A stretch of DNA of 40,661 nucleotides from Anaerolineales bacterium (GTDB taxonomy: Bacteria; Chloroflexota; Anaerolineae; Anaerolineales; UBA11579). Shown piece by piece: positions 14,912 through 24,073 of this stretch. The translations under genes were made by a program, and so were the position numbers. Position 1 is the first letter of the stretch. The number at the start of each line of letters is the position of its first letter. The notes below the pieces were generated by a model. The model saw only the letters and a program-made list of their open reading frames with translations, was not told where the DNA came from and searched no databases. Location of the stretch: assembly GCA_016932165.1 (NCBI GenBank), contig JAFGDK010000067.1:1-40661 (forward strand), given 5' to 3'.

Positions 14912-16699
14912 CTAAGGCTGCCCGGGGATTGCGATTCCCTCACCTCTCGAGATCAGATCGGCCTGCCATTCAGCTTTCAGTTCTTCGTAGGTTTTCCCAT
15001 CCAGCAGGCCGTTCTCTGCATCATTGACATACACATTCAGCACCCGATCGATCGAATAGGTGTCGCACAGGTAGCCAATAAAAGAGGCTGCCTGAGTATA
15101 GCTCAGTTCCATTCCAGCCATATCCGCGTTTATTGAAAAGTGTTTTCGGTCATATTTATAACCAATAGAAGCTCCACGCGATCCTGGGCCAGCATTCCGA
15201 TAGATAGTGGCATATGATACTGCGTCTGCATAGAGACGGGCATTGATAGAATCTTCAGTTTCCATTGAGCCGCCCTGCGCCAGGTACCAGGCATTGGCAA
15301 CCTTAGATTGCTCAGCATCGAGGAAATAACAATAAGAAGTTCCTGCTGGAATTGAAATATCCTCTGAGGTGTAAGCCACGCCATCATTGAACAGTCGACC
15401 GCTAAAATCTTCAAAGATACAGCGATTTTCCGTTTGCGGATAAATGGGCAGGTACGCCCCAAGGTATTGAGCAAATCCCTCAATCAGCCAGGGTTGTTGT
15501 AATTCTGATCTCCAATTGATGGTATGCACAATCTCATGAAGTATCCAGTAATAAACCCCACTCCAGCTCAAGGTGACGGTATTATCGCTAACCTTGCCAA
15601 GTAAGACAGTATCCCAAACATTTATTTGAATTAATTCTTCAGTATCCATCAGATGACTTACAGAGGGCGCTTCTGTGTCCAGAAAATCTTCCATTGCAAT
15701 ACGGCCATAGTAGGCATGGTCAATTAAGAATTCAGCCTCAGCGATATCATCAAAGTATTCCTGGTCGGGCAGTCTGTTCAGGCAAAAATGGATCTTATCG
15801 GTCTGGACGATCAATGAACATTGGCTGTTCTGAGAATAGAAGAACCCGGTAAACCGCCCATCATGCGGGTAGGTGACATTCCGCTCCACGCCCAGCGAAG
15901 CCAGCCAGCGGGTACGCACATCATTATTTACCTGTTCCACCAATTGATCCGGCGCGATATTCTCCACCATAAGAGCATAACGCACCAAGGAGGTAGCAGA
16001 CATGCGGGCGACCTCTCGCTCTTCTTCGGTCGCCCAATCTTCTAGGAAACGGGCAACGAACAAGCCGGTCATATCCAGGTCATCGGTATCTTGATACCAG
16101 GTTTTCAACATCTCCTGATCTGGCTGTTCTCCCAGAGCTAGAGAGGTCAGACCGTATTTAACCCAATATTCGCCAATACCTGTACCCGCGCCTATCATAT
16201 CTTCAACAAAAGATCTGGCATCAAGATCTTCAGGCGCAGCAAATACGAACTGGTCTCTTGAATAACATTCCCCCACACTGGGATTTGAGACGATGAATAT
16301 GGTGAATGGCTGGCTGATTGGCACAGGAGACTCAGCAGCCAGATCGGTGTAACGGTCAAGGACTTTATCGGCAAGTTTCTGCAAATCCTGTGGTTCTTCC
16401 AGATTGTCCGCGATGGCAATGGTGAGTGCTCCATGGTTCATCTTGTGGTAATCAAACACCCTGCTGCAATACTCATCACGGTTATAATGCCCCTGTTCAA
16501 AAAGACCTGAATCATCAATAATCGCAGGCGTTGGGGTATCTGTGGCAGGTATCGGCGTGAATGCCGGAGTGGGCACTTGCGTGGATGTTGGGACAGGGGG
16601 TTCTGTTGGAGGCAGCGTTCTGTCTGGCGTTGGCTGGTCAGCGGAGCAGGCAGACAGAAAGAGCACGATAATTAGTATCAATTCCCCAAATCGCTTCAT
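14912..16699 (-). CDS. Lipoprotein with gluzincin zinc-protease signature
   Basis: A 595-residue exported lipoprotein: signal ending LSAC18, then a Thr/Pro-rich stalk to about residue 58. HEIVH at 388-392 with Glu407 in IEGFAQYL forms the HExxH...E zinc site of gluzincin peptidases (peptidase-MA-like). The N-terminal half contains a similar but metal-less segment (EYWVKYGLTSLALG, about 177-190) that may be a degenerate repeat of the protease fold. Substrate unknown; location on the outer face of the membrane. The gene is AT-richer than its neighbours and is bracketed by two direct copies of a dispersed repeat (14650-14867 and 16800-16977), hinting at acquisition or local duplication. ATG at 16699. 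Confidence 0.75.
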   Translation of the reverse strand: MKRFGELILIIVLFLSACSADQPTPDRTLPPTEPPVPTSTQVPTPAFTPIPATDTPTPAIIDDSGLFEQGHYNRDEYCSRVFDYHKMNHGALTIAIADNLEEPQDLQKLADKVLDRYTDLAAESPVPISQPFTIFIVSNPSVGECYSRDQFVFAAPEDLDARSFVEDMIGAGTGIGEYWVKYGLTSLALGEQPDQEMLKTWYQDTDDLDMTGLFVARFLEDWATEEEREVARMSATSLVRYALMVENIAPDQLVEQVNNDVRTRWLASLGVERNVTYPHDGRFTGFFYSQNSQCSLIVQTDKIHFCLNRLPDQEYFDDIAEAEFLIDHAYYGRIAMEDFLDTEAPSVSHLMDTEELIQINVWDTVLLGKVSDNTVTLSWSGVYYWILHEIVHTINWRSELQQPWLIEGFAQYLGAYLPIYPQTENRCIFEDFSGRLFNDGVAYTSEDISIPAGTSYCYFLDAEQSKVANAWYLAQGGSMETEDSINARLYADAVSYATIYRNAGPGSRGASIGYKYDRKHFSINADMAGMELSYTQAASFIGYLCDTYSIDRVLNVYVNDAENGLLDGKTYEELKAEWQADLISRGEGIAIPGQP

Positions 16700-16799
16700 T
16701 GTTTTATCCTTGTATTTCCTTGTGCTGGTTGACAGCCCAATTGTACAGGAATCCCCACAAATTGCCCAACATAGTAAGTGGGATATGCAGAGTCAGTCA

Positions 16800-16977
16800 A
16801 ACCCCATCCCGGAGAATGCTGCGCATACTCTCTCCCTTCCCCTTGAAAAAGGGAAGGGCAGTAGCATTCTGGTGAAATGCAGTTAGCTCAAAATCCTCCT
16901 CTTTTTGAAGGGGGAGGACAGGCCGAAGGCCAGGTGGGGGTTTTTTAGAGAAAGCCGGTGAAGCCGGAAGAGGGGGT
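16800..16977 (+). repeat. Dispersed repeat, copy 2
   Basis: The first 60 bases or so are nearly identical to copy 1. It carries two successive right ends: one ending gtggggg followed by T6 (to 16945) and one ending gaagccggaagaggggg (to 16977), suggesting a nested or recombined copy. A small perfect hairpin (acaatcagc/gctgattgt, 16979-16999) follows. Nothing further is recognisable up to the next gene at 17118. Confidence 0.8.
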
Positions 16978-17117
16978 GACAATCAGCAATGCTGATTGTT
17001 TAAGCCTTTGCTCACAGCCGCTCCGCTATTGCTCTGCAGCTGCTCTGCAAACGCCAATGCCAGGGTTTCGGAGTTGATTTCGTATCCGTAATTATCAGTG
17101 TTGATCTGTGGTTGGTT

Positions 17118-17744
17118 TTACGGGCAATCCAGCTGCCAATACTGGCAGGTTGCCTCGCTGAAAGAGGACGGCGGATCCATCAGCATCCAGAAGAAGGGAG
17201 CGACCACATCCTGCAGGCCGGTGAAAGGCCTGTGCAGTTCGGTCTCACTCAACGGGATATTGACCGGCACGGTCAGGCTGATCGGGATCTCGGTGTCCAC
17301 CGGGACGGAAAGGTCCAGCCTGACCGGGAGACGGGTGCCTTTGGGCAGCACGATGTCGGTCGGCGCGTTGCGGATGTTCAGCCCGCCGGTGTTGAGCGTA
17401 ACGGTGGCATCCTCGATGGTAGTATCTTCGGTCAGCACCACCACAGTTTTCTGCTCCAAGGGGAGGTCAAACTGCACCGGGATGGTCTCCTCCACCTGGA
17501 CGGTGGTCTCGATCGTCGCCTGGTCCATCAGCACGAAGTTGTAGTATAGCCCGCCGACCAGCTCATTGGTGAGAATCTTGTTGATTGTGGTCAATTTGCC
17601 GAGCAAGACGACGACCACCACCAGCAGGATGAAATTCAGCAGGATCGAAAGCCCGGCGCCGATGCTCCAATAGGTGGGCAGTACGCGCCCCCGCCAATCT
17701 ATACCGGAGGATTTGTTTGGGGTGGATTTTTGGTTTCTGTGCAT
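17118..17744 (-). CDS. Single-span membrane protein, unknown function
   Basis: A protein of about 208 residues not recognised by family. A short cytoplasmic head is followed by one strong hydrophobic segment (ILLNFILLVVVVVLLG, about residues 32-47). A beta-rich extracytoplasmic part follows with repeated short strands around Ile-Pro-Val and Val-Thr (about 75-185), and a Cys-containing end (ATCQYWQLDCP). The ATG at 17744 is preferred to the one at 17813: it has an aggttgag sequence just upstream and gives a compact N-terminus. The strand-rich tail may be an adhesive or periplasmic scaffold. It lies between repeat copy 2 and the oxidoreductase. Confidence 0.65.
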   Translation of the reverse strand: MHRNQKSTPNKSSGIDWRGRVLPTYWSIGAGLSILLNFILLVVVVVLLGKLTTINKILTNELVGGLYYNFVLMDQATIETTVQVEETIPVQFDLPLEQKTVVVLTEDTTIEDATVTLNTGGLNIRNAPTDIVLPKGTRLPVRLDLSVPVDTEIPISLTVPVNIPLSETELHRPFTGLQDVVAPFFWMLMDPPSSFSEATCQYWQLDCP

Positions 17745-18051
17745 CTCAACCTGCCTTGCATTTAATAATGTCAAGTCTTGCGGAGAGTTTGTCAAAATGG
17801 GGAAAACATCCAATTTGGCAAAAGCTTAAATTATCGAGATCATCTCAATCACAGCGTTTTCAGAAATGACGGTTTTCATTTTAGAAAACGCTTAAATTAA
17901 ATATCACAAACGGAGTTCGTGATATTCAATATAGCACAGACAAAAGAAATCGGATACTTGAAGCGTCAATCAATAGGCAAACAATAATTAGGATATAATT
18001 TATCAAATATAGGCGGTTTTGTGGTATTATCAGCCAGCGGAGGGCTGTTTG
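17745..18051. other. AT-rich intergenic region with inverted repeats
   Basis: No gene is seen. It holds a 9-bp inverted repeat (agcgttttc 17854-17862, gaaaacgct 17884-17892) and a hairpin of aatatcac (17900-17907) with gtgatatt (17919-17926). On the plus strand a TATAAT at 17994-17999 lacks a good -35 but may drive the oxidoreductase gene. Confidence 0.45.
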
Positions 18052-19434
18052 ATGGAAAACAACCGATTTTATCCCCACCCGGTTGCAGTGATCGGCGCCG
18101 GCCCAGCGGGCATTTTTGCCGCCCGCACGCTGGCTGACGCCGGCTTGCCTGTGGCATTGATTAACCGGGATATCAAACCTGGCGGGCTGGCTGAGTACGG
18201 CATTTATTACGACAAGTACCGGATGAAACTCGGTTTGCGCAATCAGTTCCAGCGGATCATCGAATCTCCGGGGATTCACTATTATGGGAATGTCACCGTT
18301 GCGGAAAACGGCGCGCTGAGTTTGGCTGATCTCAAACACATGGGCTTCAAGGCTGTCATGGTGACAGTCGGGGCGCAGGGGACCAAATGGCTGGGGCTGC
18401 CGGGAGAAAATCTGGATGGAGTCTATCACGCTAAGGACCTGGTGTATCACTATAACCAGCTCCCGCCGTACAGCACACAACACTATAAGATCGGAGAAAA
18501 GGTGGTTCTGGTAGGTGCTGGCAACGTAATGCTGGACATCGCCCGGTACTGTATCCGCGACCTGAAAGTCAAACAGGTCACCACAGTGGTACGCCGCGGC
18601 CCGGCAGATGTGAAGTTTGATAAAAAAGAGATGCAGTCTGTGATCAAAAACCTGGACCAGCAGGCTCTGGATGCCGAGATCAGTAAGGCAGCCCCGGTGA
18701 TGGTATCTGTCGGGCAGGACCCGATGGCAGCCAAAGCCTTCATCCTCTCCGCCGTACTGCAGGCCGAGGAGACCGGGGCAGATACTAATTTCTCTTTCCG
18801 CTTTTTAGCCACTCCCAAGGCGATTGTCGGAGATCAAAAAGGGAAAGTGACCGGACTTGAGATCGAACATACCACTTTGAAAATGCGCAAAGGCGGGCGC
18901 ACCAGCGCAGTAGGACTGGGCACTACCGAGGTGATTGAAGCGGACACGGTGATTTTCTGTATTGGTGATCAAGTGTCTCCGGGGCTGGGACTGCCGCTCA
19001 ACCAATGGGGGGAATATGCCAAAAACCCGGACCCCAATTTTCCGATTGACGGCACTTCGTACGAAGCTTACGACGAGCAGGCTGGCCATCCAGTAAAAGG
19101 GGTTTTTCTGGCGGGCTGGGCCCGCGAGGCAAGCAGCGGGTTGGTGGGCACCGCGCGCAAAGATGGCCAGAAAGGCGCCGAGGCGATCCTCGGCTGTCTG
19201 GCATCACTGAAAGAGAGTTTGCCTCAAGAGTCACCCATCGAATTGCTGGAGGCTGCCCTCTCCAGCCAGACGCCGCCAGTGGTACGCAATCAAGATATCC
19301 TCCGCCTGGCTGAGGCAGAAGCGGCCAGGGCAGAAGAACTCGGCATTGACTACTTTAAATTTAAGACCAACGAAGAAATGTACCAGGCAATGGGGTTACT
19401 GGTGATGTGTGAAGAAGGAACTCTTCAGCCCTAG
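18052..19434 (+). CDS. FAD/NAD(P)-dependent oxidoreductase, ferredoxin-NADP reductase-like
   Basis: A 460-residue flavoprotein resembling adrenodoxin/ferredoxin-NADP reductases and the small subunit of glutamate synthase. The FAD dinucleotide fold is GAGPAG (15-20), followed by PGGLAEYGI (about 43-51). The NAD(P) fold is GAGNVM (155-160). VRRGPADVKF (about 183-192) and the late AGWAREASSGLVGTARKDG block (about 365-383) are typical of the group. It would move electrons between NAD(P)H and a ferredoxin or similar carrier. The ATG at 18052 is chosen for GGAGGG seven bases upstream rather than the TTG at 18019. The stop codon lies within the left end of a small inverted-repeat element. Confidence 0.85.
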   Translation: MENNRFYPHPVAVIGAGPAGIFAARTLADAGLPVALINRDIKPGGLAEYGIYYDKYRMKLGLRNQFQRIIESPGIHYYGNVTVAENGALSLADLKHMGFKAVMVTVGAQGTKWLGLPGENLDGVYHAKDLVYHYNQLPPYSTQHYKIGEKVVLVGAGNVMLDIARYCIRDLKVKQVTTVVRRGPADVKFDKKEMQSVIKNLDQQALDAEISKAAPVMVSVGQDPMAAKAFILSAVLQAEETGADTNFSFRFLATPKAIVGDQKGKVTGLEIEHTTLKMRKGGRTSAVGLGTTEVIEADTVIFCIGDQVSPGLGLPLNQWGEYAKNPDPNFPIDGTSYEAYDEQAGHPVKGVFLAGWAREASSGLVGTARKDGQKGAEAILGCLASLKESLPQESPIELLEAALSSQTPPVVRNQDILRLAEAEAARAEELGIDYFKFKTNEEMYQAMGLLVMCEEGTLQP

Positions 19435-19583
19435 TATTCTGTCAAAGGTCTTTTGAATAGTTGGATTATTGATTAACAGAACACTTAATACTTTGTCATA
19501 GGCTGCATGCAGGCGTTTTAAAATTATTTTTTTATCAGCTGCTTTTCTTCTAAATATACCTTTTTGCTTTGACAAAGTACTAG
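19431..19583. mobile_element. MITE-like element with 17-bp imperfect terminal inverted repeats
   Basis: The left end ctagtattctgtcaaag (19431-19447) and right end ctttgacaaagtactag (19567-19583) match as inverted repeats with two mismatches. The 153-base element is AT-rich, has no ORF and carries an internal copy of the end motif (actttgtca near 19489). It starts at the stop codon (19432-19434) of the oxidoreductase gene. No target-site duplication is evident. Confidence 0.55.
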
Positions 19584-19688
19584 AATAACTCTAATTTGAT
19601 CACTCCACACTGGCACTGGTTGGGAAGATTACTTCCCAGGGCTGGAATCCGGGGGCTGGTTTTCGAACCCGTCGCCGGGCGGCAATGT

Positions 19689-19694
19689 TATAAT
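19689..19694 (+). promoter_or_regulatory. -10 box of a leaderless promoter (GT-C-like gene)
   Basis: A consensus TATAAT with exactly six bases to the ATG at 19701, implying transcription from the start codon. This decides the start: upstream in-frame codons from 19596 would lie before the promoter. Confidence 0.65.
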
Positions 19695-19700
19695 CCAGGG

Positions 19701-21278
19701 ATGGAGGAGCAGTCACTCAAGGTTAAAAATATTCTCTTTTTCGTGGTCCTCGCACTTATCCTGGGGACCATTCCTTATTTAATTGCCTGGGGGTTAACAG
19801 ATAACGCGCACCAATTCTTCGGCGCTATCGTAAATGTGGATGATTTCAAGGCCTATCTCTCTGCCATTCAGCAAGGTCGCCAGGGATATTGGCTCTTCCA
19901 TTACAATTTCACGCCCGAGCAGTATGAACCCCAGCTGATGTACCCGCTTTACATCCTGATCGGAAAACTGGCAGGAATCCTGGGGGGCAAAAATATCGTC
20001 TGGCTGCACATCAGCAGACTGGCCTTTGGGCTGTTTACATTTTTGGCTTTCAGGTTTTGGGTTCAAAGCATGTTCCCAAAGTCAAAATCCCTCCAGCTTA
20101 GCGCCTGGCTGCTGATCTCTTTTGGCAGTGGGTTTGGGCTTTTTATCGTGCTGATTAATTGGGACCCGGTAAACCTGCCTCTGGATCTGATCGTTCCTGA
20201 ACTCAATACGATCACCAACTTAATTTCTTCTCCCCATTACATTTTGGCTGTCGGTTTGCTGGCGGTCTATTTTGGGTCGTTACAACTTTTTGCAACTGAA
20301 GAAAGCTCATCGAAATGGGCCCTAATTGCCACTTTCGCCGGGTTGGGCATCGGACTGATCTACCCTTATCAGATCCCAATGATAGGGTTAACAACTGGAT
20401 TATGGTTGATCACCATTGCGCTGCGCCAAAAAAGAATACCCTGGAAAAAATGGGCCCAGGGAGCGGTTGTGCTGGCTCCCCTCACCATTATGCTGGTCTA
20501 TTACGCCCTGGTTGCCCGGCAGGATGCACTGTGGGAATTAACCTTTGTTGCCAATCATGGACGACCGTCGCCATCACCCTGGAAATTATTTCTCGCATTT
20601 GGTTTTCTGGCAGTCTTTGCAGCCGCATCCATTTTCCGCCAGGTGCGGGTTCTGAAAAGCAGCACATTCCTATTACCTATCATCTGGGCGGCAGTAAATC
20701 TGTTTGTTCTTTACCTGCCGTTTCCGTTTGCGCTGCGTCTTGTTTTGGGCCTCCATATCCCCATTGGGTCGCTCGCTGCAATTTTTGTTGAAGAGACAAT
20801 TTTGCCAGGACTAAAGAAATTTAATATCTCCCGGGGAGTGATCTTATTTGCAACTGTCCCAACAACGTTGTTGTTCGTTTCCTTCGTTTCAACCATCGCG
20901 GCAGGCGAAAACAACTATCCTTATTACTATCTGGAATCAGAAATAACCGCTGTGGATTGGCTGGCAGCGCAGCTGGAAGAAGATGATCTGATCCTGGCCA
21001 ATTATCATCTCGGCGGCTATATTCCCACAGTGATGAACGCAAAAGTATTTATGGGCCAATTTGCTATCACCATCGATTACAGAGATAAGATCGCCCTGGC
21101 TCAAAAATTCTGGGAGGCTGATACGCCGCAGTCTTGGCGGGAAGATTTTGTAAAAGAATGGGGCATCACGCACATCATCCAGGCAGCCGCTGAGGCTTCA
21201 GACAGCGGGGAAAGGATTGTGCTTCCCTACGAGGTAATTTTCCAGCAAAACGGGGTGACGATCTATTCAATTGAATAA
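19701..21278 (+). CDS. GT-C-like multi-pass membrane protein
   Basis: A 525-residue integral membrane protein with roughly eleven hydrophobic segments and a soluble C-terminal region from about residue 412. After the first membrane span, the first outer loop carries an Asp-Asp pair (VDDFKAYLSAIQQG, D47-D48). Acidic residues in this loop are the hallmark of GT-C glycosyltransferases and related lipid-linked sugar transferases. The tail (ITAVDWLAAQL...WGITHII) resembles the soluble ends of such proteins. The sugar and acceptor are unknown. The ATG at 19701 lies directly behind a TATAAT. No partner gene is adjacent, so the call is fold-level only. Confidence 0.65.
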   Translation: MEEQSLKVKNILFFVVLALILGTIPYLIAWGLTDNAHQFFGAIVNVDDFKAYLSAIQQGRQGYWLFHYNFTPEQYEPQLMYPLYILIGKLAGILGGKNIVWLHISRLAFGLFTFLAFRFWVQSMFPKSKSLQLSAWLLISFGSGFGLFIVLINWDPVNLPLDLIVPELNTITNLISSPHYILAVGLLAVYFGSLQLFATEESSSKWALIATFAGLGIGLIYPYQIPMIGLTTGLWLITIALRQKRIPWKKWAQGAVVLAPLTIMLVYYALVARQDALWELTFVANHGRPSPSPWKLFLAFGFLAVFAAASIFRQVRVLKSSTFLLPIIWAAVNLFVLYLPFPFALRLVLGLHIPIGSLAAIFVEETILPGLKKFNISRGVILFATVPTTLLFVSFVSTIAAGENNYPYYYLESEITAVDWLAAQLEEDDLILANYHLGGYIPTVMNAKVFMGQFAITIDYRDKIALAQKFWEADTPQSWREDFVKEWGITHIIQAAAEASDSGERIVLPYEVIFQQNGVTIYSIE

Positions 21279-21297
21279 TCGGGGTTTCTTCAGCTGT

Positions 21298-21828
21298 CTA
21301 ATTTTCCAGCGAAATTGAGATGTTTGCTTGATCCTCAGCACGGAGGTCCGATTCGCTGGGTGCAGGTGGAAAGTCTCGTTTGTAGGGGATCATCATCAGA
21401 AAGCCAATAAAAATGACCACTTCGCCAATGATCACACCGCGCGCCTGCCAAAACCCAAAATAGATAAATCCAGCGGCAAGAGGGCTGGTACCCAACCCAA
21501 GCAGGTCTGCCATTCCAGATACTCCCGCCAGCACCCAGCCAGACCAGGCAACCCGCAGGCCGATATCAGCAGCTAGCGACCGCCAGTGTTTGGGCCACAG
21601 GGAATTCAGAGTGATCGTCCCTCCCAGACAGAGCACCAGCAATCCAATGGTAAACACACCCACCTGCACAAAGCCCACTGCCTCGCTGTTATCCAGCCCA
21701 AACAACTGCGGCACAGATCCCAGCAGGAACAGAAAAAAACCAATGCCTGTGACCGTCAGGCCAAAGCGGCGGCTAAAGGTATTGTTGATCGGTTTGGGGG
21801 TGATCTCTGGCGTTTGGTTCTCGCTCAT
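21298..21828 (-). CDS. Four-span membrane protein, unknown function
   Basis: A 176-residue protein with four hydrophobic segments (about residues 28-46, 56-76, 93-111 and 128-148) and polar ends. I do not recognise a family. Its ATG overlaps the stop of the upstream dipeptidase gene by four bases (ATGA), indicating translational coupling. It is therefore the last gene of the cyclase-peptidase operon and might assist export or anchoring, but nothing in the sequence shows this. Confidence 0.7.
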   Translation of the reverse strand: MSENQTPEITPKPINNTFSRRFGLTVTGIGFFLFLLGSVPQLFGLDNSEAVGFVQVGVFTIGLLVLCLGGTITLNSLWPKHWRSLAADIGLRVAWSGWVLAGVSGMADLLGLGTSPLAAGFIYFGFWQARGVIIGEVVIFIGFLMMIPYKRDFPPAPSESDLRAEDQANISISLEN

Positions 21829-22964
21829 ACACGCTCCGGCAGGGCGGATTGTAACATGGTCAACCAGTTCTTGCCAAAGATGGCATCCAGATCGTCATCA
21901 CGGTAACCCTTTTGTGCCAGCAAGGGAGCCAGCAGGTGCAGATCAGCGATCGTATTCAGTTCATGGGGGATGTGCTGCCAGCCAAACCCGCCGTCAAAAT
22001 CGCTGCCCAGGCCGACATGGCGTGCGTCCCCGGCCATCTGGCAGTAATAGTCGATTACCGCCGCCGCCTTTACCAAGCTGACCAGCTCCCGGCGCATACC
22101 TTTAACCCAATTGCTGTCCAGAAAGCGGTTGTAGGGCACTGCACCGATGACCCCGCCGCGTTCAAACACAGCTGCAATCAGCTCATCGGGCAGAAAACGA
22201 TTGCTCTCTTCCCGATGCATCAAGGCCAGCGGGTTGGCATGGCTGGCGATAACGGTGCCTTCAAAGCTGTCCAGGGCTTGCATGGCGGCGTAAGCATCCA
22301 TGTGGCTGATGTCGAGGACAAACCCGAGATCGCTCATTGCTTCCAGCAATGCGTAGCCTTCATTGGTCAGCGGGCCTGGCTCAGCGGTGCCGCCGCAAAA
22401 ACGGGTCCCAGCCCAGGCCGGCCCGATCATGCGCACCCCGCCTGACCACCACTCAGTCAGTTCATCCACATGGCGGATACCTTCCGCATTTTCCATCAGG
22501 ATCACCAGCCCTACCGGGAGGCCGGTCTGGGCTTCTGGATCCTCGGAGTCCATCTCCGGGGACGCAGATTGGCTGTCCCACTCTGCCAGATGAGCAGACA
22601 GGTCTGTCTGGGTGCGAATCAGACGGAATTTATCTGGATGTTCTCCCACCAGACGATGATACGCGTCCAGCTGCTGTTGATGCAGCCCGTAGGCTTGTTC
22701 GGCATTGAGATAACATTGGGTATCCCATTCTCCCGCCTGCTTGCGCATCGGAGCATTGAACAAAGTGGCAAAGACCAAAGCCACCCGGCCCTGCTGGTAA
22801 TCTTCCCAGCCGAGCAGCGTATCCCCGTTCAGACGGGGCGCATCGGTTCCTCTTTCCAGGGCGCGGGTTTCAGCCGCAGACCGGGTGTAGTCGCGGCCAA
22901 AGGTAAGCATATTCCAGGCGAGGTCCTGGTGGGCATCAACAATCAGGCGCAGGGGGTATTGCAT
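21825..22964 (-). CDS. Membrane dipeptidase, peptidase family M19
   Basis: A 379-residue zinc dipeptidase of the renal-dipeptidase type, which hydrolyses dipeptides, often including D-amino-acid ones. DAHQDLAW (10-17) supplies the first zinc ligands H12 and D14. Further blocks are the ENAEG segment, the LDISHMD and ASHANPLAL histidines, and GLGSDFDGGF near the end. No signal peptide is seen, so it is probably cytoplasmic despite the family name. It sits 36 bases behind an M42 aminopeptidase gene and overlaps the following membrane protein gene, so the three are probably co-transcribed. No clear ribosome site is seen before the ATG at 22964. Confidence 0.92.
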   Translation of the reverse strand: MQYPLRLIVDAHQDLAWNMLTFGRDYTRSAAETRALERGTDAPRLNGDTLLGWEDYQQGRVALVFATLFNAPMRKQAGEWDTQCYLNAEQAYGLHQQQLDAYHRLVGEHPDKFRLIRTQTDLSAHLAEWDSQSASPEMDSEDPEAQTGLPVGLVILMENAEGIRHVDELTEWWSGGVRMIGPAWAGTRFCGGTAEPGPLTNEGYALLEAMSDLGFVLDISHMDAYAAMQALDSFEGTVIASHANPLALMHREESNRFLPDELIAAVFERGGVIGAVPYNRFLDSNWVKGMRRELVSLVKAAAVIDYYCQMAGDARHVGLGSDFDGGFGWQHIPHELNTIADLHLLAPLLAQKGYRDDDLDAIFGKNWLTMLQSALPERV

Positions 22965-23000
22965 GTGGTTAAACGTTACCCGTTGGCTGAATTACTCCGC

Positions 23001-24050
23001 CTAGCTGAGCAGGTAAGCGATGATCCAATCGGTAGTGGCTTTCAGCGCATCCATGTGGGTGCGCTCGTAGCTGTGCGAAGCATCCACCCCCGGGCCGATC
23101 AGAGAGACAGCCACATCGCCGCCAGCCCGCCAGTAGGCCTCTCCATCAGAGCCGTAATAGGGGTAGATATCTACCTTGTGGGGGATATGGTGGGCCTCGG
23201 CCAACTGGCGCAATCGTTTGTTCAGCGAGTAATGATATGGCCCGCCGGAATCCTTGACACACAGTGTGGCGTGGAATTCATCCGAATTTTGGCCTTCTCC
23301 CAGGGCGGCCATATCCACTGTGACCAGTTCGGCCATATCTTCAGGGAAGCCAGCCGAAGCGCCATGGCCTACCTCTTCATAATTTGAGAAGTGCAGGGTT
23401 ACATCCTGTGCGGGCTTCAGCCCGGCGTCGTGCAGCGCTTTGACTGCCGCGACGATATTGGCCACACAGGCTTTATCATCCAGATGGCGGGAACGGATGA
23501 AGCCGTTGTTTATCTCCACGCGCGGGTCGAAGGCAACAAAGTCACCGACTTCGATCCCCAGAGCCCGGGTCTCTTTTTGTGAGGAGGTACGGGCATCCAG
23601 GCGGACTTCAAGCGCATCAGCGTTGCGTTCGGTTTTGTGTACTTCAACACCATGCACATGGCTGGATGACTTGGTCAGCAGCAGCGAACCGCGGATTTCC
23701 TTCTCGTCCCCGGTAAAGACGGTTAAACCCTCCCCTTCCACCGTGTTCCAGGCAAAACCACCGATATTGGTCAGCTTCAGACGGCCGTTGGATTTGATCT
23801 CTTTGACCATCGCACCGAGAGTATCGATATGTGCAGTCAACCCGCGCGGGGTATAACTCGCTTCCCCAGGCCAGCGGGCAATCAGCGCGCCCTTGCGGGT
23901 GGCAGATAATTCAAGCTGGTCGAACTGCTTTAGAGTTTTGGATACCAGGGTGATGGCATGGTGAGTATAGCCAGTTGGGCTGGGCGTATTCAACAGCTCA
24001 ATTAAAAATTCCAGCATAAATTCTTGGTCAACTTTGGGTAGGTTAGTCAT
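23001..24050 (-). CDS. M42-family aminopeptidase (TET-type)
   Basis: A 349-residue co-catalytic metallopeptidase. Visible ligands fit the family: H74 in TAHIDTLG, D191 in LDDKA, E225 and E226 in EEVGHG, D246 in VTVDMA and H332 near the end. These enzymes usually form dodecameric tetrahedral particles that remove N-terminal residues from peptides released by proteases. The ATG at 24050 follows gaagga. It is 23 bases downstream of the diguanylate cyclase gene and 36 bases upstream of the M19 dipeptidase gene. The neighbouring exopeptidases suggest peptide scavenging. The preferred residue (acidic, lysine or aromatic) cannot be read from the sequence. Confidence 0.92.
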   Translation of the reverse strand: MTNLPKVDQEFMLEFLIELLNTPSPTGYTHHAITLVSKTLKQFDQLELSATRKGALIARWPGEASYTPRGLTAHIDTLGAMVKEIKSNGRLKLTNIGGFAWNTVEGEGLTVFTGDEKEIRGSLLLTKSSSHVHGVEVHKTERNADALEVRLDARTSSQKETRALGIEVGDFVAFDPRVEINNGFIRSRHLDDKACVANIVAAVKALHDAGLKPAQDVTLHFSNYEEVGHGASAGFPEDMAELVTVDMAALGEGQNSDEFHATLCVKDSGGPYHYSLNKRLRQLAEAHHIPHKVDIYPYYGSDGEAYWRAGGDVAVSLIGPGVDASHSYERTHMDALKATTDWIIAYLLS

Positions 24051-24073
24051 GGGATTTCCTTCACAGTTTTGCG

